A DNA stretch of 64,000 bases from Sorangium cellulosum So ce56 (GCF_000067165.1 NC_010162.1:5959001-6023000); one strand, 5' to 3'; counted from the first letter of the stretch, positions 8,011-17,490 are shown. The notes: a model not told the origin generated them from the sequence alone. Made by a program: numbers and translations.

Positions 8011-9203
8011 CCGTGCCGCGCTCCGCCGCGCGGCGCGCGCCGCGCGTGTTCCTCGCGCCGCTCGCGGTGCGCGCGGCGTTGACGGCGTTGACGGCGTTGA
8101 CGGCGTTGACGTCCATTGCCGGCTGCGCCGCCCCCCGGGTCGCGCGCTCGATCGACGGCCAGATCATCGAGGGTCGTTACATCGCGGCGCACGCCTATGC
8201 GCTGTATGCGATCGGCGCCGAGGCCGAGGCGCGCGGCGATCTCGCGACGGCGCTGGAGGCGTACGAGCTGGCGGAGAACGGAGACCCCGACAGCGCGGAC
8301 ATCTGGACCCGTATCGGGTCCGCGCGCTGCCGGCTCGGGCGCGGGGAGGCGGCGGGCGCCGCCTTCGAGCGCGCCCGCGCGATCGAGCCCGACTACGAGC
8401 CGGCCTACCGCGAGCAGGCGCGCTGCGATCTCTCGGCGGGGCGGCTCGAGGCGGCGCTCGGGCGGATCGATCGGGCGATCCTGCTCGATCCGGATCGTGA
8501 CGACGGCGCCCTGCTCCGGGCCGAGATCCTGCGGCGGCTGGGCCGCACGGGCGACGCGCGCCTCGCCTTGCGGGCGCTCGTGGTGCGGCGCCCCTGGTCG
8601 ACGGAGGCGTGGCGCGCGCTGCACGCGGCGGCCGTCGAGGCGGGCGATCGCGCGGCGGCCGAGCAGGCTGCGCGGCGCCTGCGGGAGCTGGCTGCGCCGG
8701 GAGCAGCCGTCCTGGGGCGGCGCATCCCGCCACGGGGGCAGCTGGCCGAGGTCGACGAGGCGCTCGTCCTGGGCCAGCTGCGCCGCGCCCGCCGCCTGGC
8801 GCGCGACGCGGATCTGACGCCCGCCGACGTCGCGGTGCGCGCCGCCGCGCTGGGCCGCATCGGCGAGGCCCGCGAGCAGGCCGAGCTCGTCTCCGCGGCC
8901 GATCCGGCGAGCGCCGAGGCGCTCGTGGCGCTCGCGGTGGCGGCCGATCTGAGCGGCGATCTCGACGCGCTGGCGCGGGCCTGCGACGCCCTCGACCTGC
9001 CCGCGGCGGCGGGCGGCCCCACGGTGGCCCCCTCGCGGCTCGCCCGGCTCCTCTTTGCCGAGCTGCTCTTCCGTCGCGTCGGCCGCGACGCCGCGCTCAC
9101 CTGGCTCGGCCCGCCGCCGCCCCCTGCGCTCGTCGCCGGGGATGCGCTGTTCCAGGAGGTCGAGCGGCGCGTCCACCGAGAGCTCGCGAGCGGCGCCCCC
9201 TGA
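8001..9203 (+). CDS. TPR-repeat outer-membrane-type lipoprotein
   Basis: 400 residues from GTG 8001, overlapping the hisC stop by 10 bp. An Arg-rich n-region, a hydrophobic stretch and a lipobox (SIAGC, Cys near residue 38) indicate a lipoprotein. The hydrophobic core is built from a perfect nine-base repeat (LTA units). Residues ~55-200 contain TPR-like helical pairs (ALYAIGAEAEARGDLATALE; AGAAFERARAIEPDYEPAYR; GRLEAALGRIDRAILLDPD). The rest is Ala/Arg-rich helix that I cannot assign. TPR lipoproteins commonly scaffold envelope complexes; no partner is evident here. Confidence 0.8.
   Translation: MRVAVPRSAARRAPRVFLAPLAVRAALTALTALTALTSIAGCAAPRVARSIDGQIIEGRYIAAHAYALYAIGAEAEARGDLATALEAYELAENGDPDSADIWTRIGSARCRLGRGEAAGAAFERARAIEPDYEPAYREQARCDLSAGRLEAALGRIDRAILLDPDRDDGALLRAEILRRLGRTGDARLALRALVVRRPWSTEAWRALHAAAVEAGDRAAAEQAARRLRELAAPGAAVLGRRIPPRGQLAEVDEALVLGQLRRARRLARDADLTPADVAVRAAALGRIGEAREQAELVSAADPASAEALVALAVAADLSGDLDALARACDALDLPAAAGGPTVAPSRLARLLFAELLFRRVGRDAALTWLGPPPPPALVAGDALFQEVERRVHRELASGAP
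8076..8111 (+). repeat. Four perfect tandem 9-bp repeats inside a signal peptide
   Basis: GCGTTGACG is repeated four times without error and encodes ALTALTALTALT in the h-region of the lipoprotein signal. Copy-number change would lengthen or shorten the signal by three residues per unit without a frameshift. Confidence 0.9.
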
Positions 9204-9239
9204 TGGGCGGGTCAGCGCCGCGTGCCCCCGCCGTGGACC

Positions 9240-10244
9240 TCAAGGCGAGGGCCTGGTGTGCGGCTTCTCCTTGTACTTCTTGAGATCGAAGTTGAGCTCG
9301 AAATCGAGCGTGTTCTCGCCCTCCTTGATCTCGATCTCCCTCTTCACGTCCTGATCGATGGCCGGCAGCAGGGCGGCGGTGAGCACCTTGCCCACGGGGA
9401 TGCCCTTGATCTCGTAGCTGCCGTCGAGCCCGGTCACGTCGTGGGTCGCGAACTTGAGCACGAAGACCTCGGCCTTGAGGAACGGCTTCGGCAGCTTGTC
9501 CACGAGGTGGTAGTAGCCTGGCTGCGGCGGGTAGAACTTCACCGGGTCGCCTTGCGGCACGGCGACGAGGACCGCCATGAAGGGTGCGCCCTCGAGGTTC
9601 GGCATGTACGGCTCCAGGGGATCGAGGTTCGCGACCTCGAGCCGCTGGCCATAGGACATGACCACGGTCCGCTTCGAGAACGCGCACCCGTGGATGGTCA
9701 CCTTCTCCGCCTCTTCGCGTTCCGGCACGTAGCCGCTGTAGTTGACGACGGTGACGAGCGCGTCGGCGACCCCGTTCTGCTGTCCGACGCGGAACAGCCG
9801 CCCGTAGGTCGCGGCGGCCTCACCGCACTTGCCGATGGGGAAGCTGAGCCCTGTATCGGGCGGCGGGTCGCCCTTGATGGTGACGCGTCCTCGCAGCGTC
9901 CCCGTGGGCCCGCTGTACGGCGCCTGTCGCTTCGGGTTCATCACCTTCGCGACGTCCTCGGAGGTCAGCGAGATGTCGCGCGCCTCGCCCGCCCCGGCCT
10001 GCGCGCTCCCCACAGCGCCGGCGCTCGCGCTCCCCGCGGCCGCCGGCGCAGCGCTCCCTGCAGCCGCCGGCGCAGCGCTCCCCGTGGCCACAGGCACCGC
10101 GCTTCCCGCCGGTGTCGCGCTCCCCGCGGTCGCGCCGCCGCTCGCGTTCCCTCCCTGACACCCGAGCGCTCCGAGCAGCGCAACGCACGCCGCTCGCATC
10201 CTCGCATTGCCCGCTCTTCTCTGCAGCTTGTCGCCGGTTCGCAT
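9240..10244 (-). CDS. Secreted lipoprotein with carboxypeptidase-regulatory-like domain
   Basis: 334 residues if started at ATG 10244; ATG 10199 would give a very short n-region, and the frame is open to 10340. The signal ends in a lipobox, LLGALGC. A low-complexity linker of Ala/Gly/Ser/Pro units (PAAAGSAAPAAAGSA) follows for about 65 residues. The globular part has GTLRGRVTIKGDPPPD, VADALVTVVNYSGYVP and, near the end, HDVTGLDGSYEIKGIPVG, typical of CarboxypepD_reg-like beta-sandwich domains in exported proteins. The Cys in FPIGKCGEAA and VTIHGCAF recalls periplasmic methylamine-utilisation or plastocyanin-like secreted proteins, but no metal site is certain. It is convergent with the TPR lipoprotein gene; function unknown. 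Confidence 0.75.
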   Translation of the reverse strand: MRTGDKLQRRAGNARMRAACVALLGALGCQGGNASGGATAGSATPAGSAVPVATGSAAPAAAGSAAPAAAGSASAGAVGSAQAGAGEARDISLTSEDVAKVMNPKRQAPYSGPTGTLRGRVTIKGDPPPDTGLSFPIGKCGEAAATYGRLFRVGQQNGVADALVTVVNYSGYVPEREEAEKVTIHGCAFSKRTVVMSYGQRLEVANLDPLEPYMPNLEGAPFMAVLVAVPQGDPVKFYPPQPGYYHLVDKLPKPFLKAEVFVLKFATHDVTGLDGSYEIKGIPVGKVLTAALLPAIDQDVKREIEIKEGENTLDFELNFDLKKYKEKPHTRPSP

Positions 10245-10439
10245 CGGCGCCGACTCTAGCAACTCGCGCGCCCCGCGCAGCACCGCGGATTCATCGCAAA
10301 AAAACGCGCGCCCACGGCGACCATCACCCCCCGCTGCCAAATCAGTTGGCGACGCGGTGCCCCGCGGATGACAGCGGCAGGCCCTCGGAGAGGAGCCCCC
10401 CCGGCGGAACCAGCGACAGACGTGAGTGTTCGAGGAGGT

Positions 10440-11966
10440 CTAGCGAGACGCCAGGACCGCGCGGACCGCGATCCCGAGCGAGGTCGTCGGCCAGATGCCG
10501 AGGACCATCACGAGCACCGCGGACACCACCAGGGCCGCGTTGACGTAGCCCGAGCGCATCGGCCGGGCAATCGGAGCGCCCGGGGCCGGCTCGCGCATGT
10601 ACATGTACACGAGCACCCGCAGGTAATAGTAGGCCGACAGCACGCTGTTGAGGAGCAGCGCCACGGACAGCGTGTACAGCTCCGCGCCCATCGCCGCCTT
10701 GACGATGTAGAGCTTGCCGAAGAAGCCGGCGGTCGGCGGCACGCCGGCCAGCGACAGCAGGAAGAGCGAGAACGCGAGCGCCGCCACCGGGTGCCGCTTG
10801 CCGATGCCGGAGAGGTCCTCGTAGCTCACCGCCTCGGCCCCACGGCTGCCGCAGAGGATGAGCGTCCCGAAGGCGCCGACCGTCGAGACCGTGTAGGCGA
10901 GCAGGTAGAACATCACGCTCGCCTGCGCGTCCTCGCTCGCGCGCACCGTCGCCGCCACGCCCACGAGCAGGTACCCGGCGTGCGCGATGCTCGAGTACGC
11001 GAGCATCCGCTTCACCGACTCCTGCCGGCCCGCGATCAGGTTCGCGACCGTCATCGTGAGCAGCGCCATCACCGCCACGGCCGGCGGCCAGCCCGCGGCC
11101 CACGACGAGAGCGCCGGGCTGCCGAACGCCCCGAGCAGCACCCGCAGGAGCGTCGCGAACGCCGCGCCCTTCACCGCCACCGCCATGAACGTCGTGGCCG
11201 GCGTCGGGGCGCCCTCGTACGCGTCCGGCGTCCACATGTGGAACGGCACCGCGCTCACCTTGAACGCGAGCCCGACGAGCACCAGCGCCGCCCCGATGAG
11301 CAGCAGCGCCGGGTTCGGCGCCGCCGCCCCCTTCGCGCCCGCGATGGCCTCGCCGATCCCCGCGAGGTCGGTGTGCCCCGTCGCCCCGTAGATCAGCGCG
11401 CCGCCGTACAGCAGCAGCGCCGCCGCGAACGAGCCGAGCAGGAAGTACTTGATCGCCGCCTCGGTGCTCCGCGGCGACGTCCGGCGGAACCCGGTCAGCG
11501 CGTACGCCCCGAGCGACATCGTCTCCAGGCCGAGGAAGAGCGTCAGCAGATCCCCCGCGCCGGCGAGGATGATCGCCCCGACCGTCGAGAAGGTCAGCAG
11601 CGGGTAGAACTCCCCGCGATCGAGCCGGTGCTCCGGGAGGTACCCCCCGGCGAGCAGCGCCGCCAGCGCGCCGCCCAGGCAGAGCACGAAGGAGAAGAAC
11701 AGCGTGAACCGGTCCATGACCAGGTACGGGGCGAGCGAGTCGAACCCCTCCAGCGTCTCGGGGCCGACGAACCCGACCGCGCCCGAGAACACCGCCCCGG
11801 CGAGGAGCGTGATCGCGGTCCCGAGGGCCATGTCGGACGAGGGGCCGGAGCGGCGATCGTGCGACTCCTCGCGGCGGTGCGAGAACGCCTCCGCGAGCAT
11901 CAGCAGCGCGCCGCCGAGCGAGATGACGATGAGCGGCGATACCGCGATGTACGGTCCGAGGATCAT
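10440..11966 (-). CDS. nuoN: NADH-quinone oxidoreductase subunit N
   Basis: 508 residues, a polytopic proton-pumping antiporter-like subunit of complex I (Proton_antipo_M family) with about 14 membrane helices. Signatures include LFLGLETMSLGAYALTGF, ALVLVGLAFKVSAVPFHMW, TPDAYEGAPTPATTFMAV and QESVKRMLAYSSIAHAGY, covering the conserved Lys and Glu residues of the proton path. It is the last gene of the nuo operon; its ATG overlaps the nuoM stop as ATGA. Confidence 0.95.
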   Translation of the reverse strand: MILGPYIAVSPLIVISLGGALLMLAEAFSHRREESHDRRSGPSSDMALGTAITLLAGAVFSGAVGFVGPETLEGFDSLAPYLVMDRFTLFFSFVLCLGGALAALLAGGYLPEHRLDRGEFYPLLTFSTVGAIILAGAGDLLTLFLGLETMSLGAYALTGFRRTSPRSTEAAIKYFLLGSFAAALLLYGGALIYGATGHTDLAGIGEAIAGAKGAAAPNPALLLIGAALVLVGLAFKVSAVPFHMWTPDAYEGAPTPATTFMAVAVKGAAFATLLRVLLGAFGSPALSSWAAGWPPAVAVMALLTMTVANLIAGRQESVKRMLAYSSIAHAGYLLVGVAATVRASEDAQASVMFYLLAYTVSTVGAFGTLILCGSRGAEAVSYEDLSGIGKRHPVAALAFSLFLLSLAGVPPTAGFFGKLYIVKAAMGAELYTLSVALLLNSVLSAYYYLRVLVYMYMREPAPGAPIARPMRSGYVNAALVVSAVLVMVLGIWPTTSLGIAVRAVLASR

Positions 11967-13978
11967 CGCGCCGCCTCCCCCGCGCGCGCCGCGAGCGCGC
12001 CGTCTCCTCGGCGCGCGCCCCGATCGCGCCGAGCCTGCTCGTCTTCACCCGCCCCCGCCTCGCCCTCACCGGAGCCCAGCGAGGGCGCCCCCTTCAGGAA
12101 GGCGGGGGAGAACGTGTCCTCGGGCAGGAGCTTCGCGTTCCGTTCGTCCGCGAAGAGGATCGCCTGCCCGGAGACGACCTTGAACTGGTTGTAAGTAGAC
12201 AGGACCGACTCCTTCATCCGATCGAGGAAGATCGCAGGGAACAGGCCGATCACGAAGATCATGAGGATCAGGGGCGCGAGCGCGAGGCCCTCGCGGGGCG
12301 TCACGTCGGGCAGGTGCTTGTTCTTCGGGTTCGTGAGCGGCCCGAAGAACATCTTCTGCACCACGCTCAGCATGTAGACGGCGGCGAGGATGACGCCCGC
12401 CGCGGCGCCGATCGTGTGGATCCCGCTGAACGTCCCGAGGCGCTCGGAGGCGTAGGTCCCCATGATGATCATGAACTCGCCGATGAACCCGTTCGTGCCG
12501 GGCACGCCGACGGAGGCGAACGTCACGATCAGGAAGAGCGTCGCGTAGACCGGCATCACCTTGGCCAGGCCGCCGAACTCCGAGACCTCCCGGGTGTGCC
12601 GGCGGTCGTAGATCACGCCGACGAGGAGGAAGAGCGCGCCGGTGGAGACGCCGTGGTTCACCATCTGGATGACCGCGCCCTGGATCCCGCTCGGCGTGAC
12701 GCCGAAGAGCCCGAGCATCACGTAGCCGAGGTGGGCGACCGACGAGTACGCCACGAGGCGCTTCACGTCGGACTGCTTCCAGGCGACGAGCGCGCCGTAG
12801 ATCACCCCGCCGAGGATCGCGATGCCCGCCAGGTTGGCCGCGAGGCTGGAGGCCGGCCCGGGGAAGAGGCCCATCGAGAAGCGCAGGTACGCGTACGTCC
12901 CGATCTTCAGCATCACCGCGGCCAGGATCACCGAGCCGCCGGTCGGCGCCTGCACGTGGGCGTCCGGCAGCCACGTGTGCACCGGCCACATCGGCACCTT
13001 GATGAAGAACGCGATCGAGAACGCCCAGAAGCAGAGCATCTGCGCGCCCCGGGGCAGCACGACGCGCGAGAGCGCCAGGTAATCGAACGTGTAGGCGCCC
13101 GTGAGCTTCTGGTTCGCCCACACGAGGTACACGATGCCCGCGAGCATCAGCATCGAGCCCGCCATCGTGTAGACGAAGAGCTTGATCGCCGCCTTGATCT
13201 TCTCGACGCCGCCCCAGATGCCGATCATCACGAACATCGGCACCAGCATCAGCTCCCAGAAGAGGAAGAACAGGAACAGGTCGAGCGCGACGAACGCGCC
13301 GAGCATCGCCCCCTGCAGGAACAGGAGGCAGAAGCAGAGCTCCTTGATCCGGTTCTTGATGGATCCGAACGACGCGTACGCCGCGATGGGCGCGATGAAC
13401 GTCGTCAGCAGGACGAGCCAGAGGCTGATGCCGTCGATGGCGACGTGCCACCGGATGCCCAGCGCAGGGATCCACTCCTTGATCGACTGGAAGTGCCAGC
13501 CCACGGTCATCGGCACGGTGAGCAGCCACAGCGAGGCGAGGAAGCCGGCGCCGAGCACGGCCAGCGTGAAGCCCCGGAGCAGCGAGAGCAGCTGCCGCGG
13601 CATGAAAAGCACCGCGGCGGCGCCCACGAAGGGCAGCCCGATGAGCACGTTGAGCAGCGACGACCACTCCCCTGTCGCCTCCGCCGCCTCCGCCGCGGCG
13701 CCGGACGGCCAGAGCCACTGCACGAAGAGCACCGTGAGCGCCGCGATGAGCCCGAGGCCAGCCCGCTGCCACGGGGTGTACCCCGCGGCGGCGTGGGCCT
13801 CTCCGTGCTCGTCGCCGTGGTGGTCGTCGCCGTGGTGGTCGTCACCGTGGCCGCCGTGGTGATCGTCGCCGGCGTGGGCGCCGTCGGCGCCCTGCCCGTC
13901 GCCCGGCGGGAGGATCGCCCCCACGACGCCGGCGGCGAGCGCCGGCCAGTAGTGCGTTACGAGGTCGAGCGCGCTCAT
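11963..13978 (-). CDS. nuoM: NADH-quinone oxidoreductase subunit M, with His/Asp-rich insertion
   Basis: 671 residues, against about 510 in E. coli. It is a complex I membrane-arm antiporter subunit. Core signatures are WELMLVPMFVMIGIWGG, TWLPDAHVQAPTGGSVILA, SDVKRLVAYSSVAHLGYV and GTNGFIGEFMI. The first helix (residues 1-25) is followed by a very His/Asp/Gly-rich loop (30-63), absent from ordinary NuoM and likely metal-binding and extramembrane. The C-terminus carries a ~70-residue hydrophilic tail rich in Glu, Gly and Arg. Its ATG overlaps the nuoL stop (ATGA), and its own stop overlaps nuoN, indicating strict translational coupling. Confidence 0.93.
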   Translation of the reverse strand: MSALDLVTHYWPALAAGVVGAILPPGDGQGADGAHAGDDHHGGHGDDHHGDDHHGDEHGEAHAAAGYTPWQRAGLGLIAALTVLFVQWLWPSGAAAEAAEATGEWSSLLNVLIGLPFVGAAAVLFMPRQLLSLLRGFTLAVLGAGFLASLWLLTVPMTVGWHFQSIKEWIPALGIRWHVAIDGISLWLVLLTTFIAPIAAYASFGSIKNRIKELCFCLLFLQGAMLGAFVALDLFLFFLFWELMLVPMFVMIGIWGGVEKIKAAIKLFVYTMAGSMLMLAGIVYLVWANQKLTGAYTFDYLALSRVVLPRGAQMLCFWAFSIAFFIKVPMWPVHTWLPDAHVQAPTGGSVILAAVMLKIGTYAYLRFSMGLFPGPASSLAANLAGIAILGGVIYGALVAWKQSDVKRLVAYSSVAHLGYVMLGLFGVTPSGIQGAVIQMVNHGVSTGALFLLVGVIYDRRHTREVSEFGGLAKVMPVYATLFLIVTFASVGVPGTNGFIGEFMIIMGTYASERLGTFSGIHTIGAAAGVILAAVYMLSVVQKMFFGPLTNPKNKHLPDVTPREGLALAPLILMIFVIGLFPAIFLDRMKESVLSTYNQFKVVSGQAILFADERNAKLLPEDTFSPAFLKGAPSLGSGEGEAGAGEDEQARRDRGARRGDGALAARAGEAAR

Positions 13979-16539
13979 TGCAGGCCTCTCGGCTGGATCA
14001 GGTCATGGATCTGCTCCGCCGGGGTCGCCCCCGGGGGCAGCGCGGGCACGTCCGAGCCCAGCATGGTGGTCGGGCCCGCGGGGGTCTTGCGTCCCGTCGG
14101 CCTGGAGAACGAGAAGGTCTCGGTCGCCTCGCGGTCGAACGCGTTGCGCACGCGGAGGACGACGTCCTTGGTCTCGCCGGGCTCGAGCTTCACCGTGACG
14201 TCGGCCGCCTCGGAGAAGTCGCGCGCCGGCAGGCCGGGCGCCTCCCAGCGGTACCGGTAGCCGAGCCCCGGCGCGGCCGAGAGCCTCACCTCGCCGGACC
14301 GGCGCAGCTCCGCGTCATCGACGTTCGCGTCCGCGTGCGGCTTGACGAGGAACCAGCCGACGCCGGCGAGGCCGATGACCATCGACGCGGCGTAGACCTG
14401 CACGCGGCCCGTCTGGAGCGCGCGCAGCACCGTGCCGAAGAACCCGACCAGCGCCGCGGAGAGCTTCGCGATGATGCCGTCGATGATCCACTTGTCGGCC
14501 ATCGTGAAGATGTCGGCGATCGCGTCGACCATGCCCACCACCGTGGCGTTGTAGAGCTCGTCGATCCGCCACTTGTCGTAGATGAGCCGGTAGAGCCCAG
14601 GGAAGCTCTCGGCGAAGCGCCGCTCGGGCTCGCCGCGCTTGTTCCAGTACACGAGCATCGCCAGGAAGATGCCGGTGAAGCACGCCGCGACGCCGGGCAG
14701 CATCATCGGGAAGAGCAGCCCCTCCACCCCCTCGCGCGCCTTCACCGCCCGCTCCGTCAGCGAGAAGACCGGCTCGAGCAGGTGCGCGAGCGGCGCGAAC
14801 GCGTGGTTGTGGGTGAGGTGCACGAGCGGCTCCGCCATGAGGAAGCCGGCGAAGACCGACAGCGCCCCGAGCACGATCAGCGGGATCGTCATCGGCAGCG
14901 GCGACTCGTGCGGCTCCGGGCCCTCGAGCTTCTCGCCGTGCGCGTGCCCGTGGTGGTCGTCGTGGTGGCCGTGCGGGTGCGGGTCCTTCCAGCCGCGCAC
15001 GATCGTCCAGCCGCGGAACTCGCCGTGGAACGTCTGGAAGTACGCGCGGAACATGTAGAACGCGGTCATCGTCGCGGCGAGGATGCCGACCCAGTAGATC
15101 GCCGGGCCGAGCCACTCGGGCCACTGCCACACCGGCTGCCCGCGCGTCGAGACCGACTCGATCCGGCTGGAGAAGGCGCGCCACAGGATCTCGTCCTTCG
15201 ACCAGAACCCGGCGAACCCGGGGAAGCCCGCGATCGAGAGGCACGCGAGGAGGAAGGTCCAGCGCGTCAGCGGCATGTGGTTCTTGAGGCCGCCCATGTT
15301 GCGCATGTCCTGGGACTGGTCGGTGTCGTGGATGCGGGCGTGCATCGCGTGGATCACCGAGCCGGCGCCGAGGAAGAGGCAGGCCTTGAAGAAGGCGTGC
15401 GTGAGCACGTGGAAGAAGCCGGCGGCGAACGCGCCGACGCCCACGCCGATGAACATGAACCCGAGCTGGCTCACCGTGGAGTAGGCGAGCACCTTCTTCA
15501 GGTCGTTCTGGAAGAGCCCGATCGAGGCCGCGAACAGCGCCGTGGCCACGCCGGTCACCGCGACGACCGCCATCGCGAACGGCGACAGCACGAACACCGC
15601 CGAGAGCCGGGCCACGAGGTAGACGCCCGCGGTCACCATCGTCGCGGCGTGGATGAGGGCGGAGACCGGCGTCGGGCCGGCCATCGCGTCGGGCAGCCAG
15701 ACGTAGAGCGGGATCTGCGCGCTCTTGCCGGCGCAGCCGAGGAACAGCGCGAGCGCGGCCAGCGTCCCCGCGTACACGAGCACCGGCTGCGACGGGATGA
15801 GGAAGCTCAGGAAGCCGGGCACGGTGTCGGCCGACATGTTGCCGATCGGCCAGATCTTCACCGCGGCGAGCAGGTTGCCCGCGTTCGCCGCGATGCCGTC
15901 GAAGTTCAGCGTGCCCGTGTAGTAGGCGAGCATCGCCATCGCCACGAGGAGGCCGAAGTCGCCGATGCGGTTCACGACGAACGCCTTCTTGCCGGCGCTC
16001 GCGTTCTTGTCGTCCTTGAACCAGAACCCGATCAGCAGGTAGCTGCACATGCCGACGCCCTCCCATCCCACGAAGAGGACGGCGAGGTTGTCGCCCATGA
16101 TCAGGACGAGCATCGAGAAGATGAACAGGTTCAGGTACGCGAAGAACCGGTAGTACCCCGGGTCCTCGCGCATGTACGCGGACGAGTAGAGGTGGATGAG
16201 GAAGCCGACGCCGGTGATGACGAGGATCATCGTCCCGCTCAGGCCGTCGACGCTGAAGGCGACGTCGATCGGGATCGACTGGCCCATCCGGCCGGTGATC
16301 GAGAACCAGCGCCAGGCCGTCCAGGTGAGCTTGCCGCCCTCGTGCGGCAGCATCAGGAACGTCGTGACGGCCGCCAGGAAGGCGCCGCCGAGCGCGGCGA
16401 GCGCCATCAGCCGGACCGCGTCCTTGCCGAGGCGCTTGCCGAAGAGGCCGTTCACGAACGCGCCGAGCGCCGGCAGGCCCAGAATGACCGCGAGCAGCGC
16501 GAACTCGGACGCGGGGAATAAGACTCTCAGGGCTTCCAC
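13975..16539 (-). CDS. nuoL: NADH-quinone oxidoreductase subunit L, with C-terminal extension
   Basis: 854 residues, about 240 longer than E. coli NuoL. The core is standard: GWEGVGMCSYLLIGFWF, AFVVNRIGDFGLL, PLYVWLPDAMAGPTPVSALIHAATMVTAGVY is seen in order, then DLKKVLAYSTVSQLGFM and SIAGFPGFAGFWSKDE, together forming the most distal proton channel. There is a His-rich loop near residues 517-534 (14938-14986). After the last helix (about residue 715-730), a ~120-residue hydrophilic domain reads like an Ig-like or NEW3 beta-sandwich (VTVKLEPGETKDVVLRVRN). This appendage is unusual for NuoL. One base separates it from the nuoK stop. Confidence 0.93.
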   Translation of the reverse strand: MEALRVLFPASEFALLAVILGLPALGAFVNGLFGKRLGKDAVRLMALAALGGAFLAAVTTFLMLPHEGGKLTWTAWRWFSITGRMGQSIPIDVAFSVDGLSGTMILVITGVGFLIHLYSSAYMREDPGYYRFFAYLNLFIFSMLVLIMGDNLAVLFVGWEGVGMCSYLLIGFWFKDDKNASAGKKAFVVNRIGDFGLLVAMAMLAYYTGTLNFDGIAANAGNLLAAVKIWPIGNMSADTVPGFLSFLIPSQPVLVYAGTLAALALFLGCAGKSAQIPLYVWLPDAMAGPTPVSALIHAATMVTAGVYLVARLSAVFVLSPFAMAVVAVTGVATALFAASIGLFQNDLKKVLAYSTVSQLGFMFIGVGVGAFAAGFFHVLTHAFFKACLFLGAGSVIHAMHARIHDTDQSQDMRNMGGLKNHMPLTRWTFLLACLSIAGFPGFAGFWSKDEILWRAFSSRIESVSTRGQPVWQWPEWLGPAIYWVGILAATMTAFYMFRAYFQTFHGEFRGWTIVRGWKDPHPHGHHDDHHGHAHGEKLEGPEPHESPLPMTIPLIVLGALSVFAGFLMAEPLVHLTHNHAFAPLAHLLEPVFSLTERAVKAREGVEGLLFPMMLPGVAACFTGIFLAMLVYWNKRGEPERRFAESFPGLYRLIYDKWRIDELYNATVVGMVDAIADIFTMADKWIIDGIIAKLSAALVGFFGTVLRALQTGRVQVYAASMVIGLAGVGWFLVKPHADANVDDAELRRSGEVRLSAAPGLGYRYRWEAPGLPARDFSEAADVTVKLEPGETKDVVLRVRNAFDREATETFSFSRPTGRKTPAGPTTMLGSDVPALPPGATPAEQIHDLIQPRGLQ

Positions 16540-16540
16540 G

Positions 16541-16852
16541 CTAACTCCTCAGGAGATCGGCGTCGTCCGAGCGCATCGTCTTCCGGATGCGGTAGAACGC
16601 GAGCACGATCGCGAGACCGACTGCGGCTTCCGCCGCCGCGATGGCGATGACGAAGAAGGTGAAGATCTGCCCGGCGTGATCGTGCGGGTGCACCCGGTTG
16701 TACGCGACGAGCGTGAGGTTCACGGCGTTGAGCATCAGCTCGATGCTCATCAGGAGGACCAGGAGGTTCCTGCGCAGCAGGAAGCCGATCGACCCGATCA
16801 GGAACAGCACCGCCGCGACGACGAGGTAGTACTCGATGGGGACGGAGATCAT
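16541..16852 (-). CDS. nuoK: NADH-quinone oxidoreductase subunit K
   Basis: 103 residues with three membrane helices, the normal size. It carries the NuoK pattern SIGFLLRRNLLVLLMSIELM and NLTLVAYNR, with a conserved Glu in each of the two central helices (IELM; AAAEAAVGL) used in proton transfer. Its ATG shares one base with the nuoJ stop (TGATG), and nuoL follows after one base, so expression is coupled across the operon. Confidence 0.95.
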   Translation of the reverse strand: MISVPIEYYLVVAAVLFLIGSIGFLLRRNLLVLLMSIELMLNAVNLTLVAYNRVHPHDHAGQIFTFFVIAIAAAEAAVGLAIVLAFYRIRKTMRSDDADLLRS

Positions 16853-17486
16853 CAGTGCGGCTCCTTCGCCGACAGGGTGGCGTGTCCCGCGAGGGCGCCC
16901 GGCTGCGAGGCCCCCTGATCGCCCGGCTCGGGCGACGCGGTGTCCGGGCCTTCGCCGGCGGGCAGCAGCGTCGGGTCGACCTGCTTGCCGCGGGCGACGG
17001 CGACGGCGCCGATCACGGCGACGAGGAGCAGCGCGCCCGAGAGCTCGAACGGCACGATCCCCTTCGTGAAGAGCTCGTGCCCGAGCCCCTCGATGGTCCC
17101 GAGCGACTCGGGGGCGGCCGGGACGGCCAAGACCCCGGGCTTCGACGCGCTCGCGACCAGGGCGAGCGCGCCGATGCTGCTCGCCCCGAGGACGCCGGCG
17201 CCCACGTAGCGCGGCACCGCGGTGCGGGCGTCGCGCGGCGACGTCGCCGACGGGCCGAGGAGCATGATCACGAAGAGGAAGAGGATGACGATCGCGCCCG
17301 CGTACACGAGGATCTGGATCGCGGCGAGGAACTCCGCCGAGAGCATCAGGTAGAGCCCCGCGATGCCGACGATCGACGTGAGCAGGCCCATCGCGCCGCG
17401 GATCGGGTTCCTGGCCGCGACCGTGGCCAGGCCGCCGAGCAGGACGAGCAGCGACGCCAGCCCGAAGAAGGCGAACTCGAAGATTT

Positions 17487-17490
<4 letters not shown>
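16852..17490 (-). CDS. nuoJ: NADH-quinone oxidoreductase subunit J
   Basis: 212 residues from GTG 17490, which overlaps the nuoF stop as GTGA. It is a five-helix membrane subunit of complex I. Signatures are ARNPIRGAMGLLTSIVGIAGLY shortened here to its core RNPIRGAMGLL, then LSAEFLAAIQILVYAGAIVI and LFLFVIMLL, which include the flexible helix-3 region linked to quinone-pump coupling. The C-terminal ~40 residues are hydrophilic, low-complexity and probably disordered. The GTG start is chosen because of the overlap and because further upstream the frame is out-of-family sequence inside nuoF. Confidence 0.93.

Noticed and set aside
12314..14260. 648-codon open frame opposite nuoM
   Set aside because: Shadow of the nuo genes with His/Arg/Glu filler and no family features.
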